Assembly: GCA_965200465.1 (NCBI GenBank)
Contig: OZ241358.1
Location: 1,612,001-1,676,000 of the forward strand
Direction: 5' to 3'
Source of the DNA: Azophilus sp965200465
Lineage (GTDB): Bacteria; Pseudomonadota; Gammaproteobacteria; Pseudomonadales; Azotimanducaceae
DNA: 64,000 nucleotides
Shown here: piece by piece, positions 26,103-35,037 of the stretch
Numbering within the stretch: the first letter of the stretch is position 1
How the letters are laid out: the number at the start of each line of letters is the position of its first letter
Program-made: the position numbers and the translations under genes
Notes under the pieces: model-generated
Databases searched by the model: none
Told to the model about the DNA's origin: nothing
The model's input: the letters and a program-made list of their open reading frames with translations, nothing else

Positions 26103-27252
26103 GGCATGGCTTGAAGCCAACTGCCCGGCCGGTGCCCGCGGCCCCGGCCAAATCGCCTGGGGCAGCCGCAAGATCGAGTTGCAACCCGATGTTCGCCTGT
26201 GGCTGGAACGCATGGCCCAAAAGGGCTGGACAGTGCCCACCTGGCCCAAGGCTTACGGCGGCGCCGAATTGAACAAGGCCGAATACCAAGTGCTCATCAG
26301 CGAAATGAAGAGCATCCGGGCGCGGACGCCGCTGACCGGGCGCGGCGTCAACTACATCGGCCCCACCCTCCTTGAGTATGGCAACGAGGAGCAGAAGGCC
26401 CGCTGGCTGCCCGGCATCGCCCGCGGCGAGGGCGGCTGGGCGATGGGCTACTCCGAACCCGGTGCCGGCTCCGACTTGGCCAGCCTCTCGACGCGGGCGG
26501 TGCGCGACGGCGACCGCTTCGTCATCAACGGGCGCAAGATCTGGACCTCCGACGCCATGGACTGCGACTACATTTTCATGTTGGTGCGCACCAATCCAGA
26601 CGCGCCCAAGCACCAAGGCATCAGCCTGATTTTGGTCGATATGCACCAGCCCGGCGTGCAGGTGCGCCCCATCCGTCTGATCTCCGGCGCCTCACCCTTC
26701 AACGAAACCCTGTTCGAGAACGCCATCGTTCCAGCCAACGACCTAGTGGGCGGCATCAACAACGGCTGGACGGTGGGCAAGCGGCTGCTGCAGTTCGAGC
26801 GCTCCACCCACGCCGGCATCAACATCTCCGGCTCCCAAGGCGGACGCACGGCGGGAAGCCGCCTGCCGCAGCTCGTCAAGCGCTACGCGCCAATGGCCGA
26901 CAGCGCCATCGCCGACCCGGAACTGCGCGACTGGCTCATCCAAGTGGAGCAGAACGGCCATGCGCAAAGGCTGACCCAACAGCGGGTGATCGAGGAAGTG
27001 CAGGCCCGCGCCCCCGGCTTCGCGTCCTCAGCAGTCAAGCTGAGCAACGCCCTGCAGGTGCAGGACAGCCATGAACTCATCCTGGCCGCCATGGGCAGCC
27101 AAGGCCTAGGCTGGGAAGGCAACGCCTTCGGCCCAGAGGAGGTCGAAGCCACCCGCACCTGGCTGCGCGATAAGTCTCTCACCATCGCTGGCGGCACCAA
27201 GGAAATCCAGCTCAACATCATCGCCAAGCGTGTGCTGGGGCTGCCGGATTGA
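26068..27252 (+). CDS. Acyl-CoA dehydrogenase
   Basis: A 394-residue FAD enzyme that introduces a double bond into an acyl-CoA. Domain order is typical: helical N-terminal domain (WLERMAQKGWTVPTWPKAYGG), beta domain with the flavin-contacting MGYSEPGAGSDLASL and KIWTSDAMD, and the C-terminal helical domain ending TIAGGTKEIQLNIIAKRVLG. The group is that of steroid side-chain and other non-fatty-acid acyl-CoAs as often as beta-oxidation, so the substrate is open. Its ATG overlaps the stop of the upstream exported-protein gene. Confidence 0.92.
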   Translation: MNQIDEFRQNARAWLEANCPAGARGPGQIAWGSRKIELQPDVRLWLERMAQKGWTVPTWPKAYGGAELNKAEYQVLISEMKSIRARTPLTGRGVNYIGPTLLEYGNEEQKARWLPGIARGEGGWAMGYSEPGAGSDLASLSTRAVRDGDRFVINGRKIWTSDAMDCDYIFMLVRTNPDAPKHQGISLILVDMHQPGVQVRPIRLISGASPFNETLFENAIVPANDLVGGINNGWTVGKRLLQFERSTHAGINISGSQGGRTAGSRLPQLVKRYAPMADSAIADPELRDWLIQVEQNGHAQRLTQQRVIEEVQARAPGFASSAVKLSNALQVQDSHELILAAMGSQGLGWEGNAFGPEEVEATRTWLRDKSLTIAGGTKEIQLNIIAKRVLGLPD

Positions 27253-27384
27253 CATCGGCGCCGCTTCGTCGCCCGCGGCAAACTCCCCAGTTACCCCGAC
27301 GCTGACTGTGCAAGCCGATCCTAAGTCAATGTGGACACTGCTGCTTGGAATCGCTCTTGGCAGCGCACCTCCATCGCCCTTTCG

Positions 27385-27873
27385 TCATATGCCGGTTTGC
27401 TTCTTCACCTGTCCCGCAACCGCTTCCTTGATGTAATCCGGGATGCCCTGCACGGCCATCGCCTCCGTGTTGTTTGGGTCCGGAGCCGGATGGCTGGCGT
27501 CCCATTCGATCATGCGAGGCACCGCATCCTCCAAGATGGGAGTGCATGCGACCACAGCGTCCCACACCACAGGCATTTCCCGTTTCAGGTAATCATGCGC
27601 AATGTAGTTGCGGAGTTCCTTCAGGCCATCCCAATCAAGGGAAGGAAAGGCGTTTTGCAAGGAAAGGGATAGTTCGGACATCGCCATGCCTATAGTGGCC
27701 AAGCTGTGCATGGCGGAGCGTGCGACATGGTTGTTTCCTTCATGCTTCATGCAGGCGGCTTCGCCTTGGTCGAGCACGTTCCGCAAACCCTCGCCGCGCA
27801 ACTCATTCAAGATGGCTTGCAGCCTGTCCCCGTCAAGCATGCGCTTGCGCAGCTCTTTGTTTAGCGGGCTCAC
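27385..27873 (-). CDS. hepT: HepT-like HEPN ribonuclease toxin
   Basis: A 162-residue HEPN-domain protein. The diagnostic RX4HXY motif is RNYIAHDY (Arg88, His93, Tyr95): Arg and His form the RNase site and the Tyr is the residue that the MntA partner modifies with AMP in the characterised Shewanella system. GTG at 27871-27873 overlaps the TGA of the antitoxin gene. The order antitoxin then toxin with a four-base overlap is normal for MntA-HepT. It sits between a functional gene pair and its decayed duplicate and has a partial second copy at 40.2 kb. Confidence 0.88.
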   Translation of the reverse strand: MSPLNKELRKRMLDGDRLQAILNELRGEGLRNVLDQGEAACMKHEGNNHVARSAMHSLATIGMAMSELSLSLQNAFPSLDWDGLKELRNYIAHDYLKREMPVVWDAVVACTPILEDAVPRMIEWDASHPAPDPNNTEAMAVQGIPDYIKEAVAGQVKKQTGI

Positions 27874-28157
27874 AGCGGCACCGCTTCGTCCAGGATTTTA
27901 TCCCGGATGCTGTCGTACAGCATGCCTTCCGTAGCAACGTCCACCTGCAGCCCGGTAATTTCACTCACCCGCCGCGTCATGTTGCAGATGTTCAGCAGGT
28001 GGCCGCGGGGCACCTGCCTGTCCACGAGCAGGTCCAAGTCGCTGTCCGGGCGATAATCGCCGCGGGCGCGCGAGCCGAACAGACGCACGTTGCACAGGCC
28101 GTTTTCCGCGGCAATGGCGTTGATCGCGTCACGATGCTTGACGATCAGAGGGTCCAT
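27870..28157 (-). CDS. mntA: MntA-like nucleotidyltransferase antitoxin
   Basis: A 95-residue minimal nucleotidyltransferase. The catalytic signature GSX10DXD is GSRARGDYRPDSDLD (Gly28-Asp42). In the studied systems MntA neutralises HepT by transferring AMP to its HXY tyrosine. The start MDPLIVKHRD at 28157 is chosen because upstream residues are not conserved in the second copy. It is translationally coupled to hepT. Confidence 0.88.
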   Translation of the reverse strand: MDPLIVKHRDAINAIAAENGLCNVRLFGSRARGDYRPDSDLDLLVDRQVPRGHLLNICNMTRRVSEITGLQVDVATEGMLYDSIRDKILDEAVPL

Positions 28158-28362
28158 GGCACACCCAGCGGCAAAGCGGAACCAGCCAAAAATCATAACA
28201 CTTGCCAGCGAGGGCGACGGCCACATAACGCCCCAATGAAATTCAGCATATTCCCACTATCCTTGGATTTTTTCGGTTTATTTTAAATCTTCATCCCACC
28301 GTCAAAGGGTGTGCACGACTTTGCGATGACCTTGGCGGGGAACAACCGCCCTTCAAGAAAAA

Positions 28363-28810
28363 ATGTCTGTAAAACAACATGTTAAAAACCACCTTTGGAT
28401 AATTCCGGCACTGCTGGCGCAGGCTTGCGCGTTTGCCGCGCTGCTGGCTTGGCCGCAACTGGCCGCCGCCCACGGCGGCGTGGTGGCGGAGGAGGACACC
28501 TGTTTGCTGCAAATGGGCTTCCTGCAGGCCCACTTCACCCTTCACCAACCGGAGAGCCGTGGCTCCGAGGAATTTTGCGAAGACCTGCCGGACATCGGCT
28601 CCAGCCTGTTCGTCGTCGAGTACCTGCACGACATGATGAAGGAGATGCCCATCGACTTCCGCATCATCAGGGATGAACAGGGTTTTGGCATCTTCGCCAA
28701 CTGGGAGGACGTGGCGTCGATTGCCGACTTGGAGGCGCAGACGGTTCAGCACCGCGTTCTGGCGCGGCAAGCCCATCAATCCAGTTGCAGGCGGGCCACT
28801 CCCAAGATGA
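28363..28810 (+). pseudogene. Decayed copy of the exported membrane-anchored protein gene
   Basis: Matches 25391-26071. The first 133 or so codons are intact, then a 233-base deletion (between GGCGC repeats at 25789 and 26022 of the source) removes most of the rest of the domain and the membrane helix and shifts the frame. The promoter-side DNA is also duplicated, so a truncated peptide could still be made. Confidence 0.88.
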
Positions 28811-28934
28811 GCCAAATTGACGAATTCCGTCAAAACGCCCGCACTTGGCTGCACGACAAGTCCCTCTCGCCGGCGGCGCCAGGGACATCCAACTCAACAT
28901 CATCGCCAAGCGCATGCTGGGGCTGTCGGATTGA
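28807..28934 (+). pseudogene. Remnant of the duplicated acyl-CoA dehydrogenase gene
   Basis: Begins MSQIDEFRQNAR like the intact enzyme, then jumps to the C-terminal segment: 1053 bases are deleted between CCCG repeats (26099 and 27152 of the source). A further loss of about four bases near 28868 shifts the frame of the last 20 codons. The final bases still match the intact stop. Confidence 0.85.
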
Positions 28935-28944
28935 GGCGGCCAGC

Positions 28945-29964
28945 CTAGTCCAAGGGCCGGGGCACGGGTTCGCCTCTCGACCTGCGGATGGCGATGCGGC
29001 CGGGCAACTGTTGTTCGGGCAGCGCCAGGAAGGCGCCGCCGTGCCGCTCGGTCAGGGCGCGCATCAGCATGGCGAAGTTGGCCCCGTGGCTGGCGGAGGC
29101 CAAGTTGGAGAACCCCACCGCGTGAATGCGCAGCTCATCGGCGGCGCCCTGTCGCTGGACGCCCCGGTCCACTCGGTCGATCAGGGCGTCGAACTCCAGC
29201 CCTTGGTAGTCGTCGCCGAACACGAACACCGCCATGCGCCGGCCAGGCGCGTACAGATCCCCCACCGCCTGCAGGATGCCCCGCGCCGGGTTGCTGGCCG
29301 AATAGGCCCGCCATGCGCTCATTTTGCGCAGCGCCGCGCGCCGGTTGCCCGGCGTGTCCGGTATCCAGCGTCCCCGGGTCTGCGAGTGCAGGTACTCGCC
29401 CTGATCGCTGAGCACTTGGAAGCCCTTTAGCTGCGGATACTGCGAGAGCACGTTGGACATCTCGCTCATGACGTTGCGCCAAAGAGGCATCATGCTGCCG
29501 GAGGTGTCCAGCACAATGGCGACATGGTCGGAGTCCACGGGAATGCCGGCCGCCTCCTGCGGCGGCGGCGGCCGGTCCTCGTCTTGCGCGGCGGCGAGCA
29601 GCGCCCGGCCGCGGTTGAGGGCCTCCCGCAGACGCTCGGACTGACCGCGCATCGCCTCCTGCTCTTCGGCAACGACCATGAGACGGCGGGATTCCTGTTC
29701 GGCCTGAGCCGCTTGCCGACGATGGCGGCGCATCTCGGCCACTTGCCGACGATGGCGGGCGGCGGCGGCCGCAATGGACTCCGCCGTTCGCCCCTGCTCC
29801 AAGGCCGCCGCCTGAATGGCCTGCTCGGCGGCGGCTTGCTCCTCTTCGGCGCGGCTTGGCGTCAGCATCACCAGCAGGATGACGGCGCCAAAAGCGCAGG
29901 CGATGGCGTCCAGCAGGCTGATGGAAAAGGCGCCGGGCGCTTCCGGACGGCGGACGGGGCGCAT
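28945..29964 (-). CDS. VWA-domain protein with TolR/ExbD-like N-terminal helix (1)
   Basis: A 339-residue inner-membrane protein. One membrane helix near the N-terminus, SLLDAIACAFGAVILLVML, starts with Asp19 after two leucines, the pattern of the proton-carrying aspartate in ExbD, TolR and MotB. A long Ala/Glu/Arg-rich coiled coil (38-125) and a Pro-rich link (RPPPPQE) precede a von Willebrand A domain with MIDAS motif DTSGS (153-157). The VWA domain would be periplasmic. The ATG overlaps the stop of the second VWA gene. It replaces the OmpA-like or TolR domain expected beside an ExbB/MotA-type channel. Confidence 0.85.
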   Translation of the reverse strand: MRPVRRPEAPGAFSISLLDAIACAFGAVILLVMLTPSRAEEEQAAAEQAIQAAALEQGRTAESIAAAAARHRRQVAEMRRHRRQAAQAEQESRRLMVVAEEQEAMRGQSERLREALNRGRALLAAAQDEDRPPPPQEAAGIPVDSDHVAIVLDTSGSMMPLWRNVMSEMSNVLSQYPQLKGFQVLSDQGEYLHSQTRGRWIPDTPGNRRAALRKMSAWRAYSASNPARGILQAVGDLYAPGRRMAVFVFGDDYQGLEFDALIDRVDRGVQRQGAADELRIHAVGFSNLASASHGANFAMLMRALTERHGGAFLALPEQQLPGRIAIRRSRGEPVPRPLD

Positions 29965-31064
29965 CAGGAGGTGGGCCAGCCGAAAGCGGGAGAGAGCAGC
30001 CGCCCGCCGCTCAAGGCGGCCAGGATCCAGTAGCCCTGGGTGGCATGCGCATCGCCCTCAATGGGCAGCAGGATGACGTCGAAACGAGTGCCCGCCAACT
30101 GCCGCTCCGCCACCCGGACGGCGTTCAAAAAGACGCTCATGCGGCAATCGCCGGACACGATCGGCGCATTGGGGCGGTTCACGCGGGGGCAGCCCCGCAG
30201 GGAGCGCAACGGCGTGGCGCCCGGCAAGGTGGGCAGCCCATCGGTGATGATGAGCACTTGCCGCGGGGCGGGCGATAGGCGGGCGGCCGCCTGCAGGGCG
30301 GCTTTGAGGTTGGTTGCGCCCTCCGGCGCTGCGGCGTCTAGCTGTCGGCGCAAGTCGGCGGCGTCCTGCTCAGGGGCGCCCTGCCGCTCCCAGCTAACGA
30401 CGCCCGCTTCAGGCATGGGGGCGTCCACGCCGATGACGGCGTTGGAAAACATCAACAGCCGCCGACGGCCGCCTTGCGGAATGCGGGCAAGCGCCCATTG
30501 GGCGGCGTCCCGCGCCGTGCGCCACTTGTGGGCGCTTAGTTGCGCAGCGGCGGGCGAGGCGCGCAGGCGCACGATATCGACGATGTTTCGATGCAGCATG
30601 CTGGCGGAGCGGTCCAGCAGCACCAGAGTGCGGTCCGGCAGCATCCGCAGGCCCGTCAACTGCTTGGGCGGAGGGGGCATTTCCGTTCTTGTCTCGGCCT
30701 CTTCGGATGCCAGCAGCTCGCGCAGCAGCGCCTTGTCGGCTTGGGCGGACTGCGCCGCCGCCTGCGCGGACCGGGTCCGCCGCTGCACGGCCGACTCGGC
30801 GGCGCTGCGCCCGCCTCGGGCCGCCTGCAACGCCTGCGTCGCCTGCGCCGTCTGCGCATCGGCGGCGGCGAGCAAGCGCCGCCATTCGGCCAGTTCGTCC
30901 TGGGCCTGCAGCAAGGCCGCCTGCGCCTGCTCGACCTGCGCCGCCATCTGTTCGGAGGCCGGCGCTTGGCGAACCAACATCAGCAGCATCACCGCGGCAC
31001 CCAAGCCGCAGCAAAGCACGTCAAGCAGCGCCAAGGGTTGCCCTGGCGGGCCGGGACGGCGCAC
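29964..31064 (-). CDS. VWA-domain protein with TolR/ExbD-like N-terminal helix (2)
   Basis: A 366-residue paralogue-like neighbour of the first VWA protein. The N-terminal helix LALLDVLCCGLGAAVMLLML carries Asp15 in an LLDV context close to that of ExbD/TolR. A coiled coil (36-122) and the link MPPPPK lead to a VWA domain with MIDAS DRSAS (Asp151, Ser153, Ser155) and a conserved ITDGLPTLPG. The GTG start at 31064 shares one base with the TAG of the channel gene, and its own stop overlaps the next ATG, so channel and both VWA proteins are made in fixed proportion. Confidence 0.83.
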   Translation of the reverse strand: MRRPGPPGQPLALLDVLCCGLGAAVMLLMLVRQAPASEQMAAQVEQAQAALLQAQDELAEWRRLLAAADAQTAQATQALQAARGGRSAAESAVQRRTRSAQAAAQSAQADKALLRELLASEEAETRTEMPPPPKQLTGLRMLPDRTLVLLDRSASMLHRNIVDIVRLRASPAAAQLSAHKWRTARDAAQWALARIPQGGRRRLLMFSNAVIGVDAPMPEAGVVSWERQGAPEQDAADLRRQLDAAAPEGATNLKAALQAAARLSPAPRQVLIITDGLPTLPGATPLRSLRGCPRVNRPNAPIVSGDCRMSVFLNAVRVAERQLAGTRFDVILLPIEGDAHATQGYWILAALSGGRLLSPAFGWPTS

Positions 31065-31900
31065 TAGGCAGGCTCCGCCGGCGGCGTCCCGGCCGCATCG
31101 GTGCGCTCCGCCAACTCGGCCAAGGGGGCCAGCAACCGTTCCGAGGCGAACTGCCGGGCGTCCGCCGCCCGTCGCTCGTCGCGCCCCTGCAACGCCTGGG
31201 CGCACAGCGTCACCGCCAAGCTGACGAACAAGGCCACAAAGGTGGAGTTGAACGCCACGCCCAAGCTGCCGGCCATGCCGGCCAAATCCCCGGCCAGCGC
31301 GGCGTCCGCCTGCCCCAAGGCTTGACCGATGCCGCGCACGGTGCCGAGGAAGCCAACGGAGGGGATGGCCCACAGAACATAGCGCACGATGGCCAAGCGG
31401 GCGTACATCGCCTCCAGCCGCTGCCCGCAGACATCCGCCGCGGCCTCGTTGGCCTCGTGCAGGGAGCCGTTCAGCCGCAGGGCACCCAAGGCCGCTTGGG
31501 CGGCGGCAACGGGAAGCGAGCCCGGCATGGCCTTGGCGGCCTCCCGCAAACGCTCATCAAGCGCGCGCAAAGCCGCCGGGCCGTATGACCGCAACTCGCC
31601 CACCCGCAGGAAATCCACCTCGAGCAGGTGCGCGTCCTGATCGAACAGCTGGTGGCGCACGGCCAGCAGCCATAGGCACCACAGGCCAAGAATCAAGCAG
31701 ACCTCCTGCTCGGCGTCCTTCAGCATGACGGCGACGGTGCGCGGCGGGGCGGCGCCCAGATCGGACGCCGCCCGCACGGCCTCCGCGGCGGCCGGGTCAA
31801 TGAAGATGAGGTACAGCGCATGGATGCACACGACAGCGGCGAGCAGGCCGCCCAAATCAGCCAACAAGGGGCGTTGGGCCATGGATCGGGCCTGTGGCAT
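31064..31900 (-). CDS. MotA/TolQ/ExbB-family proton channel
   Basis: A 278-residue inner-membrane protein of the proton-channel family that powers TolQR, ExbBD and flagellar stators. Membrane segments near 14-35 and 66-82 are followed by a cytoplasmic helical domain, then the diagnostic WAIPSVGFLGTVRGIGQAL and AGSLGVAFNSTFVALFVSLAV. The ATG at 31900 has AGGAGG seven bases upstream, the strongest ribosome site in the operon. It directly precedes the two VWA genes whose N-terminal helices look like its proton-carrying partners. Confidence 0.88.
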   Translation of the reverse strand: MPQARSMAQRPLLADLGGLLAAVVCIHALYLIFIDPAAAEAVRAASDLGAAPPRTVAVMLKDAEQEVCLILGLWCLWLLAVRHQLFDQDAHLLEVDFLRVGELRSYGPAALRALDERLREAAKAMPGSLPVAAAQAALGALRLNGSLHEANEAAADVCGQRLEAMYARLAIVRYVLWAIPSVGFLGTVRGIGQALGQADAALAGDLAGMAGSLGVAFNSTFVALFVSLAVTLCAQALQGRDERRAADARQFASERLLAPLAELAERTDAAGTPPAEPA

Positions 31901-31914
31901 CAGGCGTCCTCCTG

Positions 31915-32148
31915 TCAGATGTCCTGGGGAAAATCCACGATGGCGTTGCTGTCCAGTTCGCTGTCGTCCGGGGGACGGCGGACGCTGGGCGCGGTGGGGC
32001 CGCCCGCCTCCCCCTCCTCGGCTGGACGCTCCTGCGCTGCGCCCTTTTCTGCGTCCGCGGACAGGGATGCAGCGCCAGCGTCCGGCGGCGGCGCTGCTTG
32101 GATGGACGCCGCCAGCAAAAGGGCGGCAAAGCCAATCAATGCAGCCAT
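31915..32148 (-). CDS. Small secreted acidic protein
   Basis: A 77-residue exported protein: signal peptide MAALIGFAALLLAASIQAA, then an acidic, proline-rich, disordered tail ending DSNAIVDFPQDI. No family is recognised. Its start lies inside the end of the formylglycine-enzyme-like gene (13-base overlap) and it ends 14 bases before the channel gene, so it belongs to the operon. It may be a flexible periplasmic subunit. Confidence 0.65.
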   Translation of the reverse strand: MAALIGFAALLLAASIQAAPPPDAGAASLSADAEKGAAQERPAEEGEAGGPTAPSVRRPPDDSELDSNAIVDFPQDI

Positions 32149-34085
32149 CGGGCCACTCTGAAGCCGAGATTCGGCTGCCGGCCGGTGACGAAGCGCCGGT
32201 AATGCGCATCCACCTCCCGCCAGTCGAACGTCAAGTAGGAGCCGCCCTTCACCACATGATCGATGCCGGTGGACGGGCCGAAGTAGTCATTGGGCAAAGG
32301 GTCGGGACGGTCGGCGTAGTAGTCGGTCATCCATTCGGCGACATTGCCGGCCATGCCGTACAGCCCCAGGGAATTGGGAGGATGGGCGTCCGTGGGGGCC
32401 GTGTCGGCATGGCCATCCACATAGTCGGCAAGATGGCGGTCGGCGCCGCGCTCCCGCCCGGACAGGTTGGCGAACGGGGTTGCGATCCCTCCATGCGGCC
32501 TTAGACGCCCGGCGGCGGCCTCCCACTCCAACTCCGTGGGCAGGCGGTAGCCTAGGGAGCTGGCGTCAAAGCCGACCAGCACGCCTTGCGCATCAAAGGC
32601 GTAGGCTTTGGACAGGCCGCTTTCTTCACTCAGCCAGTTGCAGAAGCGGGCGGCCTCACGCCAAGTCAGGTCCGTCACTGGATTTTTGCGGCTGCGGCCG
32701 GCCGGGATGTCGATGTCCGCAAACTGGGCGTAGGCGTCGTAAGAAACCTCCCGCTCGCCGAGCATGAAGGGGCGGGTGAGCTCGCCTTGCAGTCCGCGCA
32801 AGGGCATTTTCAGAAGCGCCAAGCCCGGCGCCGGCTCCTCCCGCTCCGGCGCCTGCCGGTGCGCATGCTCCACGGGGGGCAGCAGCTGGAACGTCCAGCG
32901 CCGCTGGTCGCCTCCCGCCGCCGCCACCAGCAGAGGCGGCGCCCGCAAGCCGGGGGCAACCGCCTCCACAAGGTCCCCAACGCTCAGCGTCAGGCGTTGG
33001 GGAGCGGGGCCGACCAGCGCGCCGTTCACCTGCAGGTCCGCCGCATGGCTGGCGTCCGCGGACAGTTGGATGCGCCGCCCATCCAAATGCAGCGTCCGCC
33101 GCACCCGTTGGCCCGGTTCGGGCCGGATGGATACGGTGACGGGGTGGTGGTTTGCCAAACGGGCGGCGATGCGGTGGGTGCGCAGCGGAGCAAGGCTCAA
33201 GGTGATGGGCGACGCCCCGGCGTACTCCCCGTTCAGCAGCACGGCGGCACCCTTGGGCTGCGTATGCACCTCCATCGCCGCCGGACGGGGGCGCAACGTC
33301 CATTCAAAAACAGCCGTGGAATCGACTTGCGCTTGAAACTGCGTGGTTTGGCTGTAATAGCCGCTGAGTTGGGCGGCCAGCTCGTGGCTTCCCAAGGCGA
33401 CCGGCGCCCGGTGCGCTCCCTGTCCCCAAGGGACGCCGTCCAACAGAATCCGCGCCTCCGCCGGGGACAGGGCCACCTGCAGGAAGCTGCCGGCCGGTTC
33501 CGGGCGCAGCACAAACTGCTGCGCTTCCCCGAACCCCACAACCTCCAACCGGGTTTGCAAGGGCTTGAGGAACGGGCCGCTCAGCGCCGCCTGATGGCCG
33601 CCCGGCGGCAACTCCAACTGCACGGGCATGGCGTCCGCAACCGTCTTGCCATTGATGGAAAGCGTAAAGTCGGTCGCTTCCACCTCAATGCGGACGATGC
33701 CGGGCAAGGGCTGCAAGGACAGAGCCGCATGCCTCGCGCCATCCCGATGCAAGGGCGCCTCGCTGGGGAAATGCCCTTGCGCCTGCGCCCGCACGACGCC
33801 TGTTTCGGAAAGCAGCATGGCCCTCCCCCAAGCCGTGACCCCCAAGCCGTCCCGCAATGTCCAGCGCACCTCCGTCGGGCGCTGCACGGCCGCCTCCAGG
33901 GTGAACACCGACAAGGCGGAAGCGCCGAGGCCAAAAACGCCAAGCACGACCAAGATGGCCGCCGCGGCCAAAATCGTGCGTCGCTGTCGGCGGCGGACGC
34001 GGAATGCGAGTTCAGACTCGCTCATCGCCGGCGGCTGCCTTGCGGCGGAATCCCGACGGGCCGCCTCGAGTTCAGATTCGTTCAT
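32136..34085 (-). CDS. Membrane-anchored PEGA and formylglycine-enzyme-like domain protein
   Basis: A 649-residue protein with one membrane helix near 38-60 and a large periplasmic part. PEGA-type beta repeats occupy about 130-400 (ILLDGVPWGQGAHRAPVALG, AVLLNGEYAGASPITL), and the C-terminal 220 residues form an FGE-sulfatase (SUMF1) domain: MLGEREVSYDAYAQFAD, YRLPTELEWEAAAG, GLYGMAGNVAEWMTDYY, NLGFRVAR. The catalytic cysteine pair of true formylglycine-generating enzymes is missing (the KGGSYLTFDWRE region has none), so a structural or ligand-binding role is likelier. Start and stop both overlap neighbours, marking it as a core operon member. Confidence 0.85.
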   Translation of the reverse strand: MNESELEAARRDSAARQPPAMSESELAFRVRRRQRRTILAAAAILVVLGVFGLGASALSVFTLEAAVQRPTEVRWTLRDGLGVTAWGRAMLLSETGVVRAQAQGHFPSEAPLHRDGARHAALSLQPLPGIVRIEVEATDFTLSINGKTVADAMPVQLELPPGGHQAALSGPFLKPLQTRLEVVGFGEAQQFVLRPEPAGSFLQVALSPAEARILLDGVPWGQGAHRAPVALGSHELAAQLSGYYSQTTQFQAQVDSTAVFEWTLRPRPAAMEVHTQPKGAAVLLNGEYAGASPITLSLAPLRTHRIAARLANHHPVTVSIRPEPGQRVRRTLHLDGRRIQLSADASHAADLQVNGALVGPAPQRLTLSVGDLVEAVAPGLRAPPLLVAAAGGDQRRWTFQLLPPVEHAHRQAPEREEPAPGLALLKMPLRGLQGELTRPFMLGEREVSYDAYAQFADIDIPAGRSRKNPVTDLTWREAARFCNWLSEESGLSKAYAFDAQGVLVGFDASSLGYRLPTELEWEAAAGRLRPHGGIATPFANLSGRERGADRHLADYVDGHADTAPTDAHPPNSLGLYGMAGNVAEWMTDYYADRPDPLPNDYFGPSTGIDHVVKGGSYLTFDWREVDAHYRRFVTGRQPNLGFRVARWLH

Positions 34086-34839
34086 TGCAGACGATGGCCT
34101 GGCGCAGCGTTTCGCCGGGGGCTAGCGTGGCCTGCGTACGGGCTTCCCGGTAGCCCCGCCGAACGCCGATGATTTGATAGTCCCCCGGGGCCACGTCCAA
34201 GGCGACTTCGCCGCGCAGGGCGCCCAAGTCCCGGCCGGGCTGCAGGCGCACGGACTGGCAAAGGCTGACACGCAGCAGCAGTTGGGCGCGGGGCGGGCCA
34301 TCCTGCGCAAGCAGCGTTTGCAGACGGCGGATTTTGTCGGCGATTCTCCGACTCGCCTCCCCTTCGGCGGCCGCCAAGGACAAGGCCCTTTGCCGGCCGG
34401 CGGGGATGCCCAGCCGCTCGGGCCGCTGCAAGTATCGGTCCAGACCCTCCTCCAGTTCCACCAAGTGCGCAAGACGCGACCTAAGGCCTTCATCCACGCT
34501 CTGGGGCGCCAAAGCGTCCATTTGCTCGGCTGCGGCCAAAGCGCCGCCCCAATCCTCCGCCGCCATGAGCTGCCGCATTTCCTGGCGCAGGCTTTGCAAC
34601 TGCGCATCAACGCGCAACTGCTGGGCCGCGGCGATGCCGTCCAGCGCGTTGGGATCGTTTGGCGACAAGGCCAAGGCGCGGCGAAACCATTCCTCCGCTT
34701 GCACGGGGTCCGCAGACAAAACGCGATGGCCTTCGGTCATGGCGCGTTTGAAGCCGCCCGCATCCGCCGGCTGGTCGGCCGCGGCCAACCCTGCAAAGGG
34801 CGCGCCGATGAACAGCAGGGCGAGGCCGGTTTTCCTCAC
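34072..34839 (-). CDS. Exported TPR-like / PEGA protein
   Basis: About 255 residues with a signal peptide (LALLFIGAPFAGLAAA), one TPR-like unit (QAEEWFRRALALSPNDPNAL), a long helical segment, and a C-terminal PEGA-like strand set (LDVAPGDYQIIGVRRGYRE). The GTG at 34839 is chosen because it places the signal peptide at the start. The stop lies inside the next gene (14-base overlap). Probably a periplasmic scaffold. The 198 bases upstream, to the next gene, hold nothing recognisable. Confidence 0.72.
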   Translation of the reverse strand: MRKTGLALLFIGAPFAGLAAADQPADAGGFKRAMTEGHRVLSADPVQAEEWFRRALALSPNDPNALDGIAAAQQLRVDAQLQSLRQEMRQLMAAEDWGGALAAAEQMDALAPQSVDEGLRSRLAHLVELEEGLDRYLQRPERLGIPAGRQRALSLAAAEGEASRRIADKIRRLQTLLAQDGPPRAQLLLRVSLCQSVRLQPGRDLGALRGEVALDVAPGDYQIIGVRRGYREARTQATLAPGETLRQAIVCNERI

Positions 34840-35037
34840 CGCAGCACGCCTGAACAAACGCCCCCGGCATGGCCGGCGCCCCCGTTCATCCTTGGTCTGA
34901 GGCAACGCCCCGCCAGTCCGCGCAAGGGCCGCGACCAAGGGCGCCGCCAGCGCAGTTTGCGCCTAGGAATGGCTGGCGACTTTGTGGGGGAAAAGAACAT
35001 TGCGCCTTGGGACAACCGGCTTGGTGCGGCAGGCGGG

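Larger units (their letters stand above)
28248..28934 (+). repeat. Direct duplication, copy 2 (decayed)
   Basis: This segment matches 25276-26102 plus 27152-27252 but carries two large deletions, each at short direct repeats (GGCGC and CCCG), and a further loss of a few bases near the end. The intervening 995 bases carry the MntA-HepT pair. Confidence 0.9.
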
